Of a stretch of DNA of 43,232 nt, positions 17,589 through 25,562 are shown in pieces (positions within the stretch are counted from its first letter, which is position 1; each line of letters opens with the position of its first letter). The DNA comes from Enterococcus sp. 9E7_DIV0242. GTDB taxonomy: Bacteria; Bacillota; Bacilli; Lactobacillales; Enterococcaceae. Where the stretch lies: positions 4,565,001-4,608,232 of the forward strand of contig NZ_CP147247.1 in assembly GCF_002140975.2 (NCBI RefSeq). Reading direction: 5' to 3'. The translations under genes were made by a program, and so were the position numbers. The notes beneath the pieces were generated by a model. It was not told the origin of the DNA, did not search any database, and was given only the letters and a program-made list of their open reading frames with translations.

Positions 17589-18299
17589 ATGGCAGAAATC
17601 CGCATTTTATTAGTAGAGGATGAAGAAGGCTTGGCAAGCTTCATTTTCGAAGAGCTGACGTTTGAAGGGTATCAAGTGGTTCATGCGAAAGATGGTGCAG
17701 AAGCACTAAAGATATTTGACGAGCAGCAAGAACAATTAACGATGATTTTACTGGATTGGATGCTCCCAGAATACGATGGCATCACTGTTGCCAGAAGAAT
17801 TCGTAGAAATAGCACGATCCCGATTATTATGATGACTGCCAGAGATCAGTTGACAGACAAAGTCACTGGTTTGGATGTAGGGGCAGATGACTATATTACG
17901 AAACCCTTTGATATAGAAGAGTTACTTGCGCGAATTCGAGTGATTTTGCGCAGAGTAGAGCAGTTGGAGCAGATGAAGGAAAAACCGTTGATCTATAAAT
18001 ATCAGGATCTTTCATTAGATGTGCCAAAGCAGATGGTAGAGCGGTTTGGCGAGCCGATCCAGCTGACTCAAAAGGAGTTCGGACTTCTTTTAGAGTTGAT
18101 GAAACGACCGGAAGAGGTATTGACCAGAGATGAGTTACTGAATGTGGTGTGGGGGTATGATTATTTCGGTCAAACGAACGTAGTTGATGTCTACATTCGT
18201 TCATTGAGAAACAAGATGGATACTGATCCTGACAAGCGTCTGATTCAAACTGTCCGTGGGGCTGGCTATACTTTAAGGAGTAATTATGAAAGCAAATGA
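17589..18299 (+). CDS. OmpR/PhoB-family response regulator
   Basis: The 236-residue protein has a receiver domain with the acidic pair in 'LLVEDEE', phospho-acceptor D56 in 'LLDWMLPEYDG', and the lysine in 'DDYITKPFD'. A winged-helix DNA-binding domain follows ('LTQKEFGLLLELMKRPEEVLTRDELLNVVWG', 'VVDVYIRSLRNKMD', 'IQTVRGAGYTL'). The start is at 17589 with AGGAGGGG upstream; the frame is also open back to 17538. Its stop overlaps the start of the histidine kinase by 14 bases, so the two are coupled. The PepSY lipoprotein downstream is a likely target or partner. Confidence 0.93.
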   Translation: MAEIRILLVEDEEGLASFIFEELTFEGYQVVHAKDGAEALKIFDEQQEQLTMILLDWMLPEYDGITVARRIRRNSTIPIIMMTARDQLTDKVTGLDVGADDYITKPFDIEELLARIRVILRRVEQLEQMKEKPLIYKYQDLSLDVPKQMVERFGEPIQLTQKEFGLLLELMKRPEEVLTRDELLNVVWGYDYFGQTNVVDVYIRSLRNKMDTDPDKRLIQTVRGAGYTLRSNYESK

Positions 18300-19653
18300 G
18301 GAGTCAAAAACTCAGTGGCGGAACAGCACACATTATCGTTTGTCGGTTCGTTTCATACTTATTCTTGCCTGTTCGATTTTAATATTGAGTCTTTCGATCA
18401 TCAGCATTACGATTGTGGAACTATATGATTCGACAAAGGAACAAAGTCGCTTGCTTGTGGAAACTATGCAAAAAGCAGATACAGAATCACAGGAAGAATG
18501 GATCGATTTTCTGGAGACCTATACTTCCGGAGAAAGCTCCCCATATTATGTCCGTACAGCACTTGATTCAGGAGAGGTCATTTATTCGCATGAGGCCAAA
18601 GCGTTGTTTGCCGATTTTTCACAATTTAGACAGTTCTTTCTTTTTAATGACATTCTTTGGACGGAAGATTTTGAACCCTATTATTATATGACGGCTGACA
18701 AAGGAGAGGCGAAAGTCGCCATATTAGTTGAGATGGACGAAAAGTTTGAGCTTGTGGAAGGTATCATTTCACTTACAGGGACATTGACAGTGCTAATTTT
18801 AATTTTGGGCTCAGTAATCATCTATCGCTTTGCTCGAAACTTCAGTAAGCCATTGGTACAGATGGATCAGGAAATCAGTTTGTTGAGTCTGGAGGATAGT
18901 CAAAGTGGTCAATTGTCTGTGCCGGAAAGTCCTCAAGAAGTACGAACAGTGTCCAAATCGTTCAATCAGCTACTTGAAAAACAGCAGGAATCCTTAGAAA
19001 GAGAGAAACAATTTGTGACAGATGCGTCTCATGAATTGAGAACACCTTTGGCAGCAATCAGAGGGCATGTTAATCTGATCAATCGTAGAGGGGAGCAGCA
19101 TCCGGAGGTCATCCCAACTTCTATTGCATTTATTGACAGAGAGTCCAAACGAATGGAAATTATGGTGGAGCAGTTGTTGACTTTGGGTAGAACTGAAAAT
19201 GAGCGAACGAAAATCGATTTTTCTCGGCTGGTTGTTCAGACGATCGAAGAGTTTCAAGTGATGATGCCGCAGAAACTTGATCTGGAAATAGAGGAAGGGC
19301 AGTCTATTCTAGCTAACCAGGAGCACGTCTATCAGATCGTTCGAAATTTGATTGAAAATACAGTGAAGTATACAGAAAAGGACGGAACGATCACTATTCG
19401 TTTGAAGAAGCAGGATGCCCATGTATATTTTGAAGTGGCGGATACTGGAATAGGGATAGCTGATACTGAAAAACAACGGGTATTTGATCGCTTTTATCGG
19501 GCGGATCAGTCACGTTCCAGCAAAATAGCTGGTTCAGGTATTGGTCTTTCTATCGTTCGAACCTTGACGCTTCTCTATGATGGAACGATTCGTGTGGAAG
19601 ACAACAAACCAAAAGGAACCCGTTTTATCCTCCATTTTCCATTAGTCAAATAA
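18286..19653 (+). CDS. Membrane sensor histidine kinase (HAMP, HisKA, HATPase)
   Basis: The 455-residue kinase has one membrane helix near residues 22-46, an extracellular sensor loop of about 110 residues and a second helix near 160-183. A HAMP linker, a dimerisation domain with phospho-accepting H249 in 'DASHELRTPLAAIRGH', and an ATPase domain follow (N box 'IVRNLIENTVKYTEKDG', G1 'DTGIGI', G2 'GSGIGLSIV'). It is cognate to the response regulator with which it overlaps. The loop has no recognised ligand domain. The order regulator-kinase-PepSY lipoprotein is common in enterococci and lactobacilli and often relates to cell-envelope stress; that is inference. Confidence 0.93.
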   Translation: MKANEESKTQWRNSTHYRLSVRFILILACSILILSLSIISITIVELYDSTKEQSRLLVETMQKADTESQEEWIDFLETYTSGESSPYYVRTALDSGEVIYSHEAKALFADFSQFRQFFLFNDILWTEDFEPYYYMTADKGEAKVAILVEMDEKFELVEGIISLTGTLTVLILILGSVIIYRFARNFSKPLVQMDQEISLLSLEDSQSGQLSVPESPQEVRTVSKSFNQLLEKQQESLEREKQFVTDASHELRTPLAAIRGHVNLINRRGEQHPEVIPTSIAFIDRESKRMEIMVEQLLTLGRTENERTKIDFSRLVVQTIEEFQVMMPQKLDLEIEEGQSILANQEHVYQIVRNLIENTVKYTEKDGTITIRLKKQDAHVYFEVADTGIGIADTEKQRVFDRFYRADQSRSSKIAGSGIGLSIVRTLTLLYDGTIRVEDNKPKGTRFILHFPLVK

Positions 19654-19691
19654 GTTAAATGAAAATTTCTTCATGTTGTTTTTAAAAGAAT

Positions 19692-19723
19692 TTGGTCTTT
19701 GATTTTTATCCGTTTGGTATGAT
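19692..19723 (+). promoter_or_regulatory. Possible extended -10 promoter for the PepSY lipoprotein gene
   Basis: TGGTATGAT (TG one base before TATGAT at 19718-19723) is an extended -10 element. The upstream -35 match (TTGGTC at 19692) has a 20-base spacing and is poor, which would suit activation by the adjacent OmpR-type regulator. No clear direct repeats for the regulator were identified. Confidence 0.4.
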
Positions 19724-19793
19724 TGGTTTATCGGAACAGCAGAGACAATAAATAAAAAGATCTGCAGATAAAAATTGAGAGGATGAATGACAA

Positions 19794-20447
19794 ATGAAAA
19801 AAGCAGGATTAGTAGGATTGATACTTACAGGGATTATTCTGACAGGATGTACAAGCAATCAAAATGAATTGCCGCAGCAAAACAGCAACCAAAAGAGCAG
19901 TGAAACAACTGCTACTTCTACAATAGAAGAAAGTAAACAATCAGGAAGCTCTGCAGAAACAAAGAGCTCAAGTCAAGATAGTACTACGACAACCACAGCA
20001 GGTGTTAAGATTTCAGCAGAGGAAGCAATCAAAGCTTTTCAAGAGACGTATCCTGATGCTTCGATTACCTCATTGGACTTAGATCCTTCGTTTGGAACCT
20101 ACTATTATGAAATAAAGGGTGTTGACGATTCTGTAGAATATGAAGTGAAGATTCATGGTGAGACTGGGGAACTTACAAAGGAACGAGAAGAAAAACTTGA
20201 TGCGGATGAACGTAATGGAATCGAAAGAGAGAATGAATCTTTATCACTGGACGGTATTTTAACGATTGAAGAGGCGGCAGACACCGCGTTAAAGGCAGTT
20301 GGCAAAGGAGAAGCAATAGAATGGTCACTTGAACGTGAGCTGTCAACGACTTATTGGGAAGTTAAGATCGTCAATGGTCGCTCAGAAACTTCAGTGAAGC
20401 TGGATGCTAAAAGTGGAGATATTCTTGAAACGGAATTAGATGATTAA
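19794..20447 (+). CDS. Lipoprotein with two PepSY domains
   Basis: This 217-residue surface lipoprotein has a lipobox LTGC with the lipidated cysteine at residue 19. A low-complexity Ser/Thr/Gln linker (about residues 22-68) follows, then two PepSY domains ('ISAEEAIKAFQETYPDASITSLDLDPSFGTYYYEIKGVDD' and 'LTIEEAADTALKAVGKGEAIEWSLERELSTTYWEVKIVNG'). PepSY domains are thought to inhibit proteases or bind small ligands outside the membrane. Gene order after the two-component pair suggests it is regulated by, or feeds back on, the sensor kinase. It has its own promoter-like region in the 140-base gap. Confidence 0.92.
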   Translation: MKKAGLVGLILTGIILTGCTSNQNELPQQNSNQKSSETTATSTIEESKQSGSSAETKSSSQDSTTTTTAGVKISAEEAIKAFQETYPDASITSLDLDPSFGTYYYEIKGVDDSVEYEVKIHGETGELTKEREEKLDADERNGIERENESLSLDGILTIEEAADTALKAVGKGEAIEWSLERELSTTYWEVKIVNGRSETSVKLDAKSGDILETELDD

Positions 20448-20478
20448 ATTGAAGAGCAATTGAAATAAAAAGTAAAGA

Positions 20479-20518
20479 AAAAGGAGCAGTCGATACAATC
20501 GTCGTCTGTTCCTTTTTT
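20479..20518 (+). terminator. Intrinsic terminator after the lipoprotein gene
   Basis: The stem pairs GGAGCAG with CTGTTCC plus an inner TCGA/TCG extension, and is followed by six Ts. Confidence 0.8.
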
Positions 20519-20571
20519 CGTTTGCTAGTGAAAAAGATAATAGAGGATACCATAGTGGATGCTTTAAGTGA

Positions 20572-21435
20572 TCACTCTTCTTTCAGAATGCCAGTTTGAA
20601 GAATTGCTTGTTTTCTTTTCAGGTCGATTAGATTATTTTCATAGTTTTTTGCGTATATTACGGAGAACAGTGTATCCAGTATATATTCAAACGCAACTTG
20701 AGAAGAGAAGGTTCCAACCTTTACGAAGTCATATTCATCTTGAGTAGCAATGATGGACAAAGTGGCCAGTTTAGCTAAGCCTGATCGATCATTTCCAGTA
20801 ATAAGAATTGTCGGAATTTTTTCTTCCTTGAAATAACGTAAGAAATTTTGATATTGTGCATTTCTCCCTGCATAAGAAATAAAAAGAGCGCAGTCTTTTT
20901 TTGTTAAACGAACAGTATTCCAAGCGGCATCTCGGTATTCATCAGCGATAATGACCGACTTATCGATTTTTATCAGCTTGTTTTGAAAGCTTCTACCTCT
21001 TATTTGAGAGTCCCCTGTAGAGAAAAGGAATATTCGTTCAGCAGTTAAAAGGAAGTCAGCAGCTTTTGTTAGTAAGTCATCATTTAGTTGTGCGTGGGTC
21101 CTATTGATTGTATTTATAGTTAAATCAGCCATTTTTTTTGCAATTTCCATAGGCGAATCCTGAGCACCAAATGGGAAATTTGCATTTACAGATCCAAGCA
21201 CATGCTGTTCAAGATGTACTGCCTCGGCAATCGCCAATTTAAATGTACGAAAGCCGGAGTACCCGACTTTTTTACATAAGCGAATGACCGCGGAATGAGA
21301 TGTATAAACGGATTTAGCTAAATCCTCAATGTAAATATGTGGAATATCCGTGATATTTTCCACTATATAATTAGCAATGCGTTTTTCTGTTTCTGTAAAA
21401 GCCTCTTGATTTTTCAGCTTATCGATTATTAGCAA
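20572..21435 (-). CDS. MurR/RpiR-family transcriptional regulator
   Basis: The 287-residue protein has an N-terminal RpiR helix-turn-helix ('TETEKRIANYIVENITDIPHIYIEDLAKSVYTSHSAVIRLCKKVGYSGFRTFKLAIAE', residues 14-72) and a C-terminal SIS sugar-phosphate-binding domain ('RIFLFSTGDSQIRGRSFQNKLIKI', 'ALFISYAGRNAQYQNFLRYFKEEKIPTILITG'). It is divergent from the Gfo/Idh/MocA oxidoreductase and probably controls it in response to a sugar phosphate. A weak promoter-like pattern lies in the gap for each direction, but neither is strong. Confidence 0.92.
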   Translation of the reverse strand: MLIIDKLKNQEAFTETEKRIANYIVENITDIPHIYIEDLAKSVYTSHSAVIRLCKKVGYSGFRTFKLAIAEAVHLEQHVLGSVNANFPFGAQDSPMEIAKKMADLTINTINRTHAQLNDDLLTKAADFLLTAERIFLFSTGDSQIRGRSFQNKLIKIDKSVIIADEYRDAAWNTVRLTKKDCALFISYAGRNAQYQNFLRYFKEEKIPTILITGNDRSGLAKLATLSIIATQDEYDFVKVGTFSSQVAFEYILDTLFSVIYAKNYENNLIDLKRKQAILQTGILKEE

Positions 21436-21643
21436 AGATACTACCTCCTCAACGTTTTTATTTTACCTTATTTTTTATTTTCTGGCGACAGGTAGCGGTT
21501 GAGCGCTAGTTAAACATCATGTTCAGGGAATAACTAATTTTTGGAGGAATATTGAACGTGATAATCTAGTTGGTATGATTTTTTTTATTAAAACAAAAAT
21601 TAGACTATAATAAGAAGAGCAACCAATAAGTGGAGGGATATAA

Positions 21644-22657
21644 ATGTTGACTATTGCCTATATAGGAAATGGTAAGAGTGCCAATCGTTATCATCTGCCG
21701 TTTTCGACAAAATTAAAAGATAAAATTAACGTAAAGACAATTTATTCACGGAGAGCTGAAAGTGATTGGGATAAACTGGAAGGTGTGAAATACACAACGA
21801 ATATCGATGATGTGTTGAACGATCCGGAGATCCAATTGGTCGTTGTCTCGACACCCAGTCATCTTCATTATCGTTATGGAAAGATGATTTTGGAGCATGG
21901 TAAAAATGCATTGGTAGAAAAACCATTTACAGAAACAGCTGAGGAAGCAAAGGAATTGTTTAAACTAGCCAAAGAAAAAGGGTTGTTGATTCAATGCTAT
22001 CAAAATCGTCGTTTTGATTCTGATTTTTTGACTGTCCAAAAGGTCATTGAAAGTGGTGTACTAGGTGATATTCTTGAAGTAGAGATGCACTATGATTATT
22101 TCCGCCCAGAAGTTCCGGAAAATGTCCATGAGTTTTCAAAAGATACTAGCTATTTATATGGGCATGGCTGCCATACGATCGATCAAGTTCTTTCCTATTT
22201 TGGTTCTCCGGACACGATCCATTATGATGTTCGTCAATTATTAGGAAAGAATAGGATGAATGATTACTTTGATTTAGACCTTTATTACGGAATAATGAAA
22301 GTTTCTGTAAAATCCAGTTATTTTCGTTTAAAGGAGCGTCCAAGCTTTGTTGTTTACGGTAAAAAGGGCATTTTTGTCAAACAGACAAAAGATCGTCAGG
22401 AGGAGCATTTGAAAATGTTCTATATGCCGGATAATGAGGATTTTGGTATTGATTTACCGGAGCATTACGGTGTGTTGACTTACGTGGATGATGATGGAAT
22501 CTATCATGAAGAAAAGGTTGTATCAGAAATTGGCGATTACAGCCGTGTGTATGATAGATTGTATGAAACGATTATCAATGGAAAAGAAAAGCTTGTTAAG
22601 GATGAAGAAACGATTCAGCAAATGGAGATACTTGAAGAGGGAATAAAGAACATTTAA
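21644..22657 (+). CDS. Gfo/Idh/MocA-family NAD(P)-dependent oxidoreductase
   Basis: This 337-residue enzyme has an N-terminal Rossmann domain ('IAYIGNGKSANRYHLP' dinucleotide motif, 'IQLVVVSTPSHLHYRYGKMILEHGKNALVEKPFTET' with the family EKP motif) and the C-terminal alpha/beta domain with 'YGHGCHTIDQVLSYFG', where the histidine of 'GxHxxD' lies. Members act on inositols, sugar acids or amino sugars. The divergent RpiR-type regulator supports a sugar-derived substrate. GTGGAGGG precedes the start. Confidence 0.9.
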   Translation: MLTIAYIGNGKSANRYHLPFSTKLKDKINVKTIYSRRAESDWDKLEGVKYTTNIDDVLNDPEIQLVVVSTPSHLHYRYGKMILEHGKNALVEKPFTETAEEAKELFKLAKEKGLLIQCYQNRRFDSDFLTVQKVIESGVLGDILEVEMHYDYFRPEVPENVHEFSKDTSYLYGHGCHTIDQVLSYFGSPDTIHYDVRQLLGKNRMNDYFDLDLYYGIMKVSVKSSYFRLKERPSFVVYGKKGIFVKQTKDRQEEHLKMFYMPDNEDFGIDLPEHYGVLTYVDDDGIYHEEKVVSEIGDYSRVYDRLYETIINGKEKLVKDEETIQQMEILEEGIKNI

Positions 22658-22691
22658 CATGATCCATAGCTGAAAATCTATTAGAATGAAT

Positions 22692-22745
22692 AAAAAGTAG
22701 CCGAGAAACTCTAAGTATAGCGTTGAGTTTTTCGGCTGCTTTTTA
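22692..22745. terminator. Bidirectional terminator between the oxidoreductase and mntH
   Basis: The stem AGTAGCCGAGAAACTC / GAGTTTTTCGGCTGCT is nearly perfect and flanked by A- and T-tracts on both sides. It serves the two convergent genes. Confidence 0.85.
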
Positions 22746-24101
22746 AAAGAGAGTTTCAATAATCAACTGAATGTTCAGACCAGTCAAAACAATTGCGCAC
22801 GCCCATCCTAAGATACTGACCCATAATGGATTTTTAAAGCGCTCACCCATTATTTTTTTTGAACTGGTGAAATAAACGAGTGGAATCATTGAAATGGGTA
22901 AAGCAATGCTCAGAAAGACCTGAGAGTAAATCAGCAAATTATCTAAAGCTGCTTCATTTCCGCCGAAATAGATTGTACATAATAGAACCGGAACAACAGA
23001 AAGCATACGAGTAATCACGCGACGTGCCCAGGTAGGTATTTTCATATGAATAAAGCCTTCCATAACGATTTGACCCGTTAAGGTTCCTGTAATTGTCGAA
23101 TTTTGCCCGGAAGCAAGTAGGGCAACAGCGAATAAGGTACTCAACAAAGGACTGGCAACTGCACCGGCAATGCTTGAATCTTGTAATGCATCATAAAGGG
23201 AGGTCAAGGTTCCAAGCTCTTCCCCATGTCCAAAGAACAGAGCACTACCAAGAATAAGAAGCAAGCAATTAATGATAAAGGCTGCTGATAATTGAATATT
23301 GGAATCCCATGTTGCAAAACGAACAGCTTTCGCTGTGGTTTCTTCATCATTGTGGTCATATTTTCTAGTCTGTGAGATAGATGAATGCAAGTATAAATTG
23401 TGAGGCATGACAGTAGCACCTACGATTCCTAACGCCATAGTCAGTTGGCCGTGATTCAAGATTTGTTTTTGTGGAATAAAGCCTTTTAGTACCTCTGGGA
23501 TATTTGGTTGGGAAATCGCCACCTCGTATACGAATACAGCCATGATGACCGTAATCAATGTGATGACAATAGCTTCTATTTTTCTAAAACCAAGCTTCAT
23601 CAGAACCAATAGCAACAAGACATCAAAGACAGTTAGAATAACCCCTACAATTAGTGGCATTCCAAAAAGGAGATTCAGTGCAATAGCGCCACCAATGACT
23701 TCAGCAATATCTGTTGCCATAATTGCTAACTCAGTAATGATCCAAAGAGTAATACCAAGTTTTTTTCCTGTGTGAATTCGTGTTGCCTGTGCCAAATCCA
23801 TGTGAGTGACAATACCGAGCTTTGCTGCCATGTATTGCAGCAGCATAGCAATCAGACTAGACACGAGAATAACAGATAGTAAGAGATACCCGTATTTAGC
23901 ACCACCACTGATTGACGTTACCCAGTTTCCCGGGTCCATATAGCCGACAGCGACCAATGCTCCGGGGCCAGAAAAGGCCAGAAGATTTTTCCAAAAGCTA
24001 TTTGAGGCTGGAATAGCTACAGTATTATTTATTTCAGACAGACTAGGTCCGTTGACGGATGTAAGGAATTTACTTTTTTCTTTTTCTGTTCCATTTTCCA
24101 T
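22743..24101 (-). CDS. mntH: NRAMP-family Mn2+/divalent metal transporter MntH
   Basis: The 452-residue NRAMP transporter imports Mn2+ (and Fe2+) with protons. TM1 carries the metal-binding 'GYMDPGNW' (D56 and N59), and TM6 carries '[14 protein letters not shown]'. Eleven membrane segments are visible. Other family marks are '[19 protein letters not shown]' and '[24 protein letters not shown]'. A promoter and a DtxR-type palindrome precede it, which fits manganese repression. The start is ATG at 24101 with AGAGAAGGAT upstream. Confidence 0.95.
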   Translation of the reverse strand: MENGTEKEKSKFLTSVNGPSLSEINNTVAIPASNSFWKNLLAFSGPGALVAVGYMDPGNWVTSISGGAKYGYLLLSVILVSSLIAMLLQYMAAKLGIVTHMDLAQATRIHTGKKLGITLWIITELAIMATDIAEVIGGAIALNLLFGMPLIVGVILTVFDVLLLLVLMKLGFRKIEAIVITLITVIMAVFVYEVAISQPNIPEVLKGFIPQKQILNHGQLTMALGIVGATVMPHNLYLHSSISQTRKYDHNDEETTAKAVRFATWDSNIQLSAAFIINCLLLILGSALFFGHGEELGTLTSLYDALQDSSIAGAVASPLLSTLFAVALLASGQNSTITGTLTGQIVMEGFIHMKIPTWARRVITRMLSVVPVLLCTIYFGGNEAALDNLLIYSQVFLSIALPISMIPLVYFTSSKKIMGERFKNPLWVSILGWACAIVLTGLNIQLIIETLF

Positions 24102-24120
24102 AAATTATCCTTCTCTCTTT

Positions 24121-24136
24121 TTTAGGATAGCCTAAA
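24121..24136 (-). promoter_or_regulatory. DtxR/MntR-type operator before mntH
   Basis: The palindrome TTTAGGATAGCCTAAA (TTTAGG/CCTAAA arms) resembles SirR/IdeR-type metalloregulator sites. It lies just downstream of the expected transcription start of mntH, where a bound repressor would block polymerase. Confidence 0.6.
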
Positions 24137-24145
24137 TTCATTTAA

Positions 24146-24174
24146 ATGATAGTCCTTAAAATCTGAAATTTCAA
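24146..24174 (-). promoter_or_regulatory. mntH promoter
   Basis: On the minus strand, TTGAAA (24174-24169) and TATCAT (24151-24146) are spaced exactly 17 bases apart. The expected start point near 24139 puts the TTTAGG palindrome at about +3 to +18. Confidence 0.65.
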
Positions 24175-24240
24175 GTAAAAGCAACTGATCGACTGAGGGA
24201 ATTTACCTCAATATAAGAATGAATATTTTTATCCTAACAC

Positions 24241-24271
24241 TTGACCTGAAGTTAACTTCAGGTGTTATAGT
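24241..24271 (+). promoter_or_regulatory. MerR-type promoter and operator (19-base spacer)
   Basis: TTGACC (24241-24246) and TATAGT (24266-24271) are separated by 19 bases, the hallmark of promoters that need a MerR-family activator. The spacer is filled by the perfect 20-base palindrome ACCTGAAGTTAACTTCAGGT (24244-24263). It drives the aldo/keto reductase gene. No merR-like gene lies nearby. Confidence 0.8.
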
Positions 24272-24303
24272 AAAATCAGCATAAAACGAAAGGGGTTTCA
24301 CTA

Positions 24304-25284
24304 ATGGAATATACAAAACTAGGAAATACAGGAATGGATGTCTCGAGAATCTGTTTAGGAGCAATGAGCTTTGGCGATCCGAAGAGCTGGATTCATAAAT
24401 GGGTGTTGGAAGAGGAAGAAAGTCGTAAAATTATTAAGCGTGCACTTGATTTAGGCATCAATTTTTTTGATACAGCCAATGTCTATTCAGTTGGGAGAAG
24501 TGAAGAAATTCTTGGACGTGCGCTGAAAGATTATGCGAATCGCGATGAAATCGTTCTTGCAACAAAAATTCATGGTCGCATGCATGATGGCCCAAATGGC
24601 GCAGGACTTTCCAGAAAAGCAATCCTTTCAGAGATCGATCATAGTCTGAAGCGTCTGGGAACAGATTATGTCGACCTGTACATTATCCATCGTTGGGATT
24701 ATGATACACCAATCGAGGAGACCATGGAGGCTCTCCATGATATTGTCAAAGCTGGAAAAGTACGTTATATCGGTGCCTCAGCAATGTACGCTTGGCAATT
24801 TCAGAAAGCACAAAACATTGCAGAAAAAAATGGTTGGACAAAATTTATTTCAATGCAAGACCATCTGAATTTGATTTATCGTGAAGAAGAACGAGAAATG
24901 ATTCCTTATTGTAAATCAGAAGGAATTTCTTTAACTCCGTATAGTCCATTAGCATCTGGGAGATTAACGCGAGATTTATCGGTTCAAACGAAGCGTAGTG
25001 AAACAGATGACATCGCTCGCTCAAAATATGATGAAACAGCAAATCAAGATCGACTAATTATCGAACGAACAGCTGAGCTCGCAGAAAAATATCAAGTTAG
25101 CAGGGTGCACATCGCTTTAGCATGGCTCCTGCAGAAAGAACCCGTGGCAGCGCCAATCATAGGTGCGACAAAAATCAGCCATGTCGAAACAGCTGTCTCC
25201 GCTGTCGATTTTAAACTGACAGAAGAAGATGTCGCCTATTTGGAAGAGCCCTATATTCCACATGGAATTGTTGGCTTCTCGTAA
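24304..25284 (+). CDS. Aldo/keto reductase
   Basis: This 326-residue NADPH-dependent reductase has a TIM-barrel fold. The catalytic tetrad is visible: D and Y in 'NFFDTANVYSVGRSEEILG', K in 'VLATKIHGRMHDG' and H in 'LYIIHRWDYDTP'. The C-terminal cofactor motif 'PVAAPIIGATKISHVETAV' is present. It is close to the YajO/YhdN-type branch. AAAGGGG precedes the start. The MerR-type promoter upstream points to induction by a reactive aldehyde, quinone or drug, so a detoxification role is likely. Confidence 0.93.
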   Translation: MEYTKLGNTGMDVSRICLGAMSFGDPKSWIHKWVLEEEESRKIIKRALDLGINFFDTANVYSVGRSEEILGRALKDYANRDEIVLATKIHGRMHDGPNGAGLSRKAILSEIDHSLKRLGTDYVDLYIIHRWDYDTPIEETMEALHDIVKAGKVRYIGASAMYAWQFQKAQNIAEKNGWTKFISMQDHLNLIYREEEREMIPYCKSEGISLTPYSPLASGRLTRDLSVQTKRSETDDIARSKYDETANQDRLIIERTAELAEKYQVSRVHIALAWLLQKEPVAAPIIGATKISHVETAVSAVDFKLTEEDVAYLEEPYIPHGIVGFS

Positions 25285-25305
25285 GATTTAAAAGAGAGAG
25301 TTAAG

Positions 25306-25337
25306 GGACCAAAAGCAACTTGCTTTTGGTCCTTTTC
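25306..25337 (+). terminator. Intrinsic terminator after the aldo/keto reductase gene
   Basis: A 13-base stem (GGACCAAAAGCAA with its complement, minimal loop) is followed by TTTTC. Confidence 0.9.
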
Positions 25338-25421
25338 TAATAGAAGGTCTGAATAGTGACCAATCAATTTAGGCAGAGTGGCTCGATTATTCGTCAGTAC
25401 GAACAATTTTGTTGCTATGCC

Positions 25422-25450
25422 TTGAATGCACACGTGTTCCTTGTTATAAT
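25422..25450 (+). promoter_or_regulatory. Promoter of the GH105 gene
   Basis: TTGAAT (25422-25427) and a perfect TATAAT (25445-25450) are spaced 17 bases apart. Transcription should start near 25457, giving a leader of about 105 bases. Confidence 0.7.
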
Positions 25451-25505
25451 TTTCTTAGAAACTATACCTTTGATAGAGAGTGAATTCTTGCTTTTTTAAT
25501 CATTT

Positions 25506-25520
25506 ATGAAAGCGATTAAT
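25506..25520 (+). promoter_or_regulatory. Possible CcpA cre site in the GH105 leader
   Basis: ATGAAAGCGATTAAT matches the cre consensus WTGNAANCGNWNNCW except for one base (A for C near the end). It lies about 50 bases downstream of the expected start point, a position where CcpA can block elongation. Confidence 0.45.
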
Positions 25521-25562
25521 TTTATTATCTAATGGGTGTAAAAAGTGAAGTGAGGGAAATAG

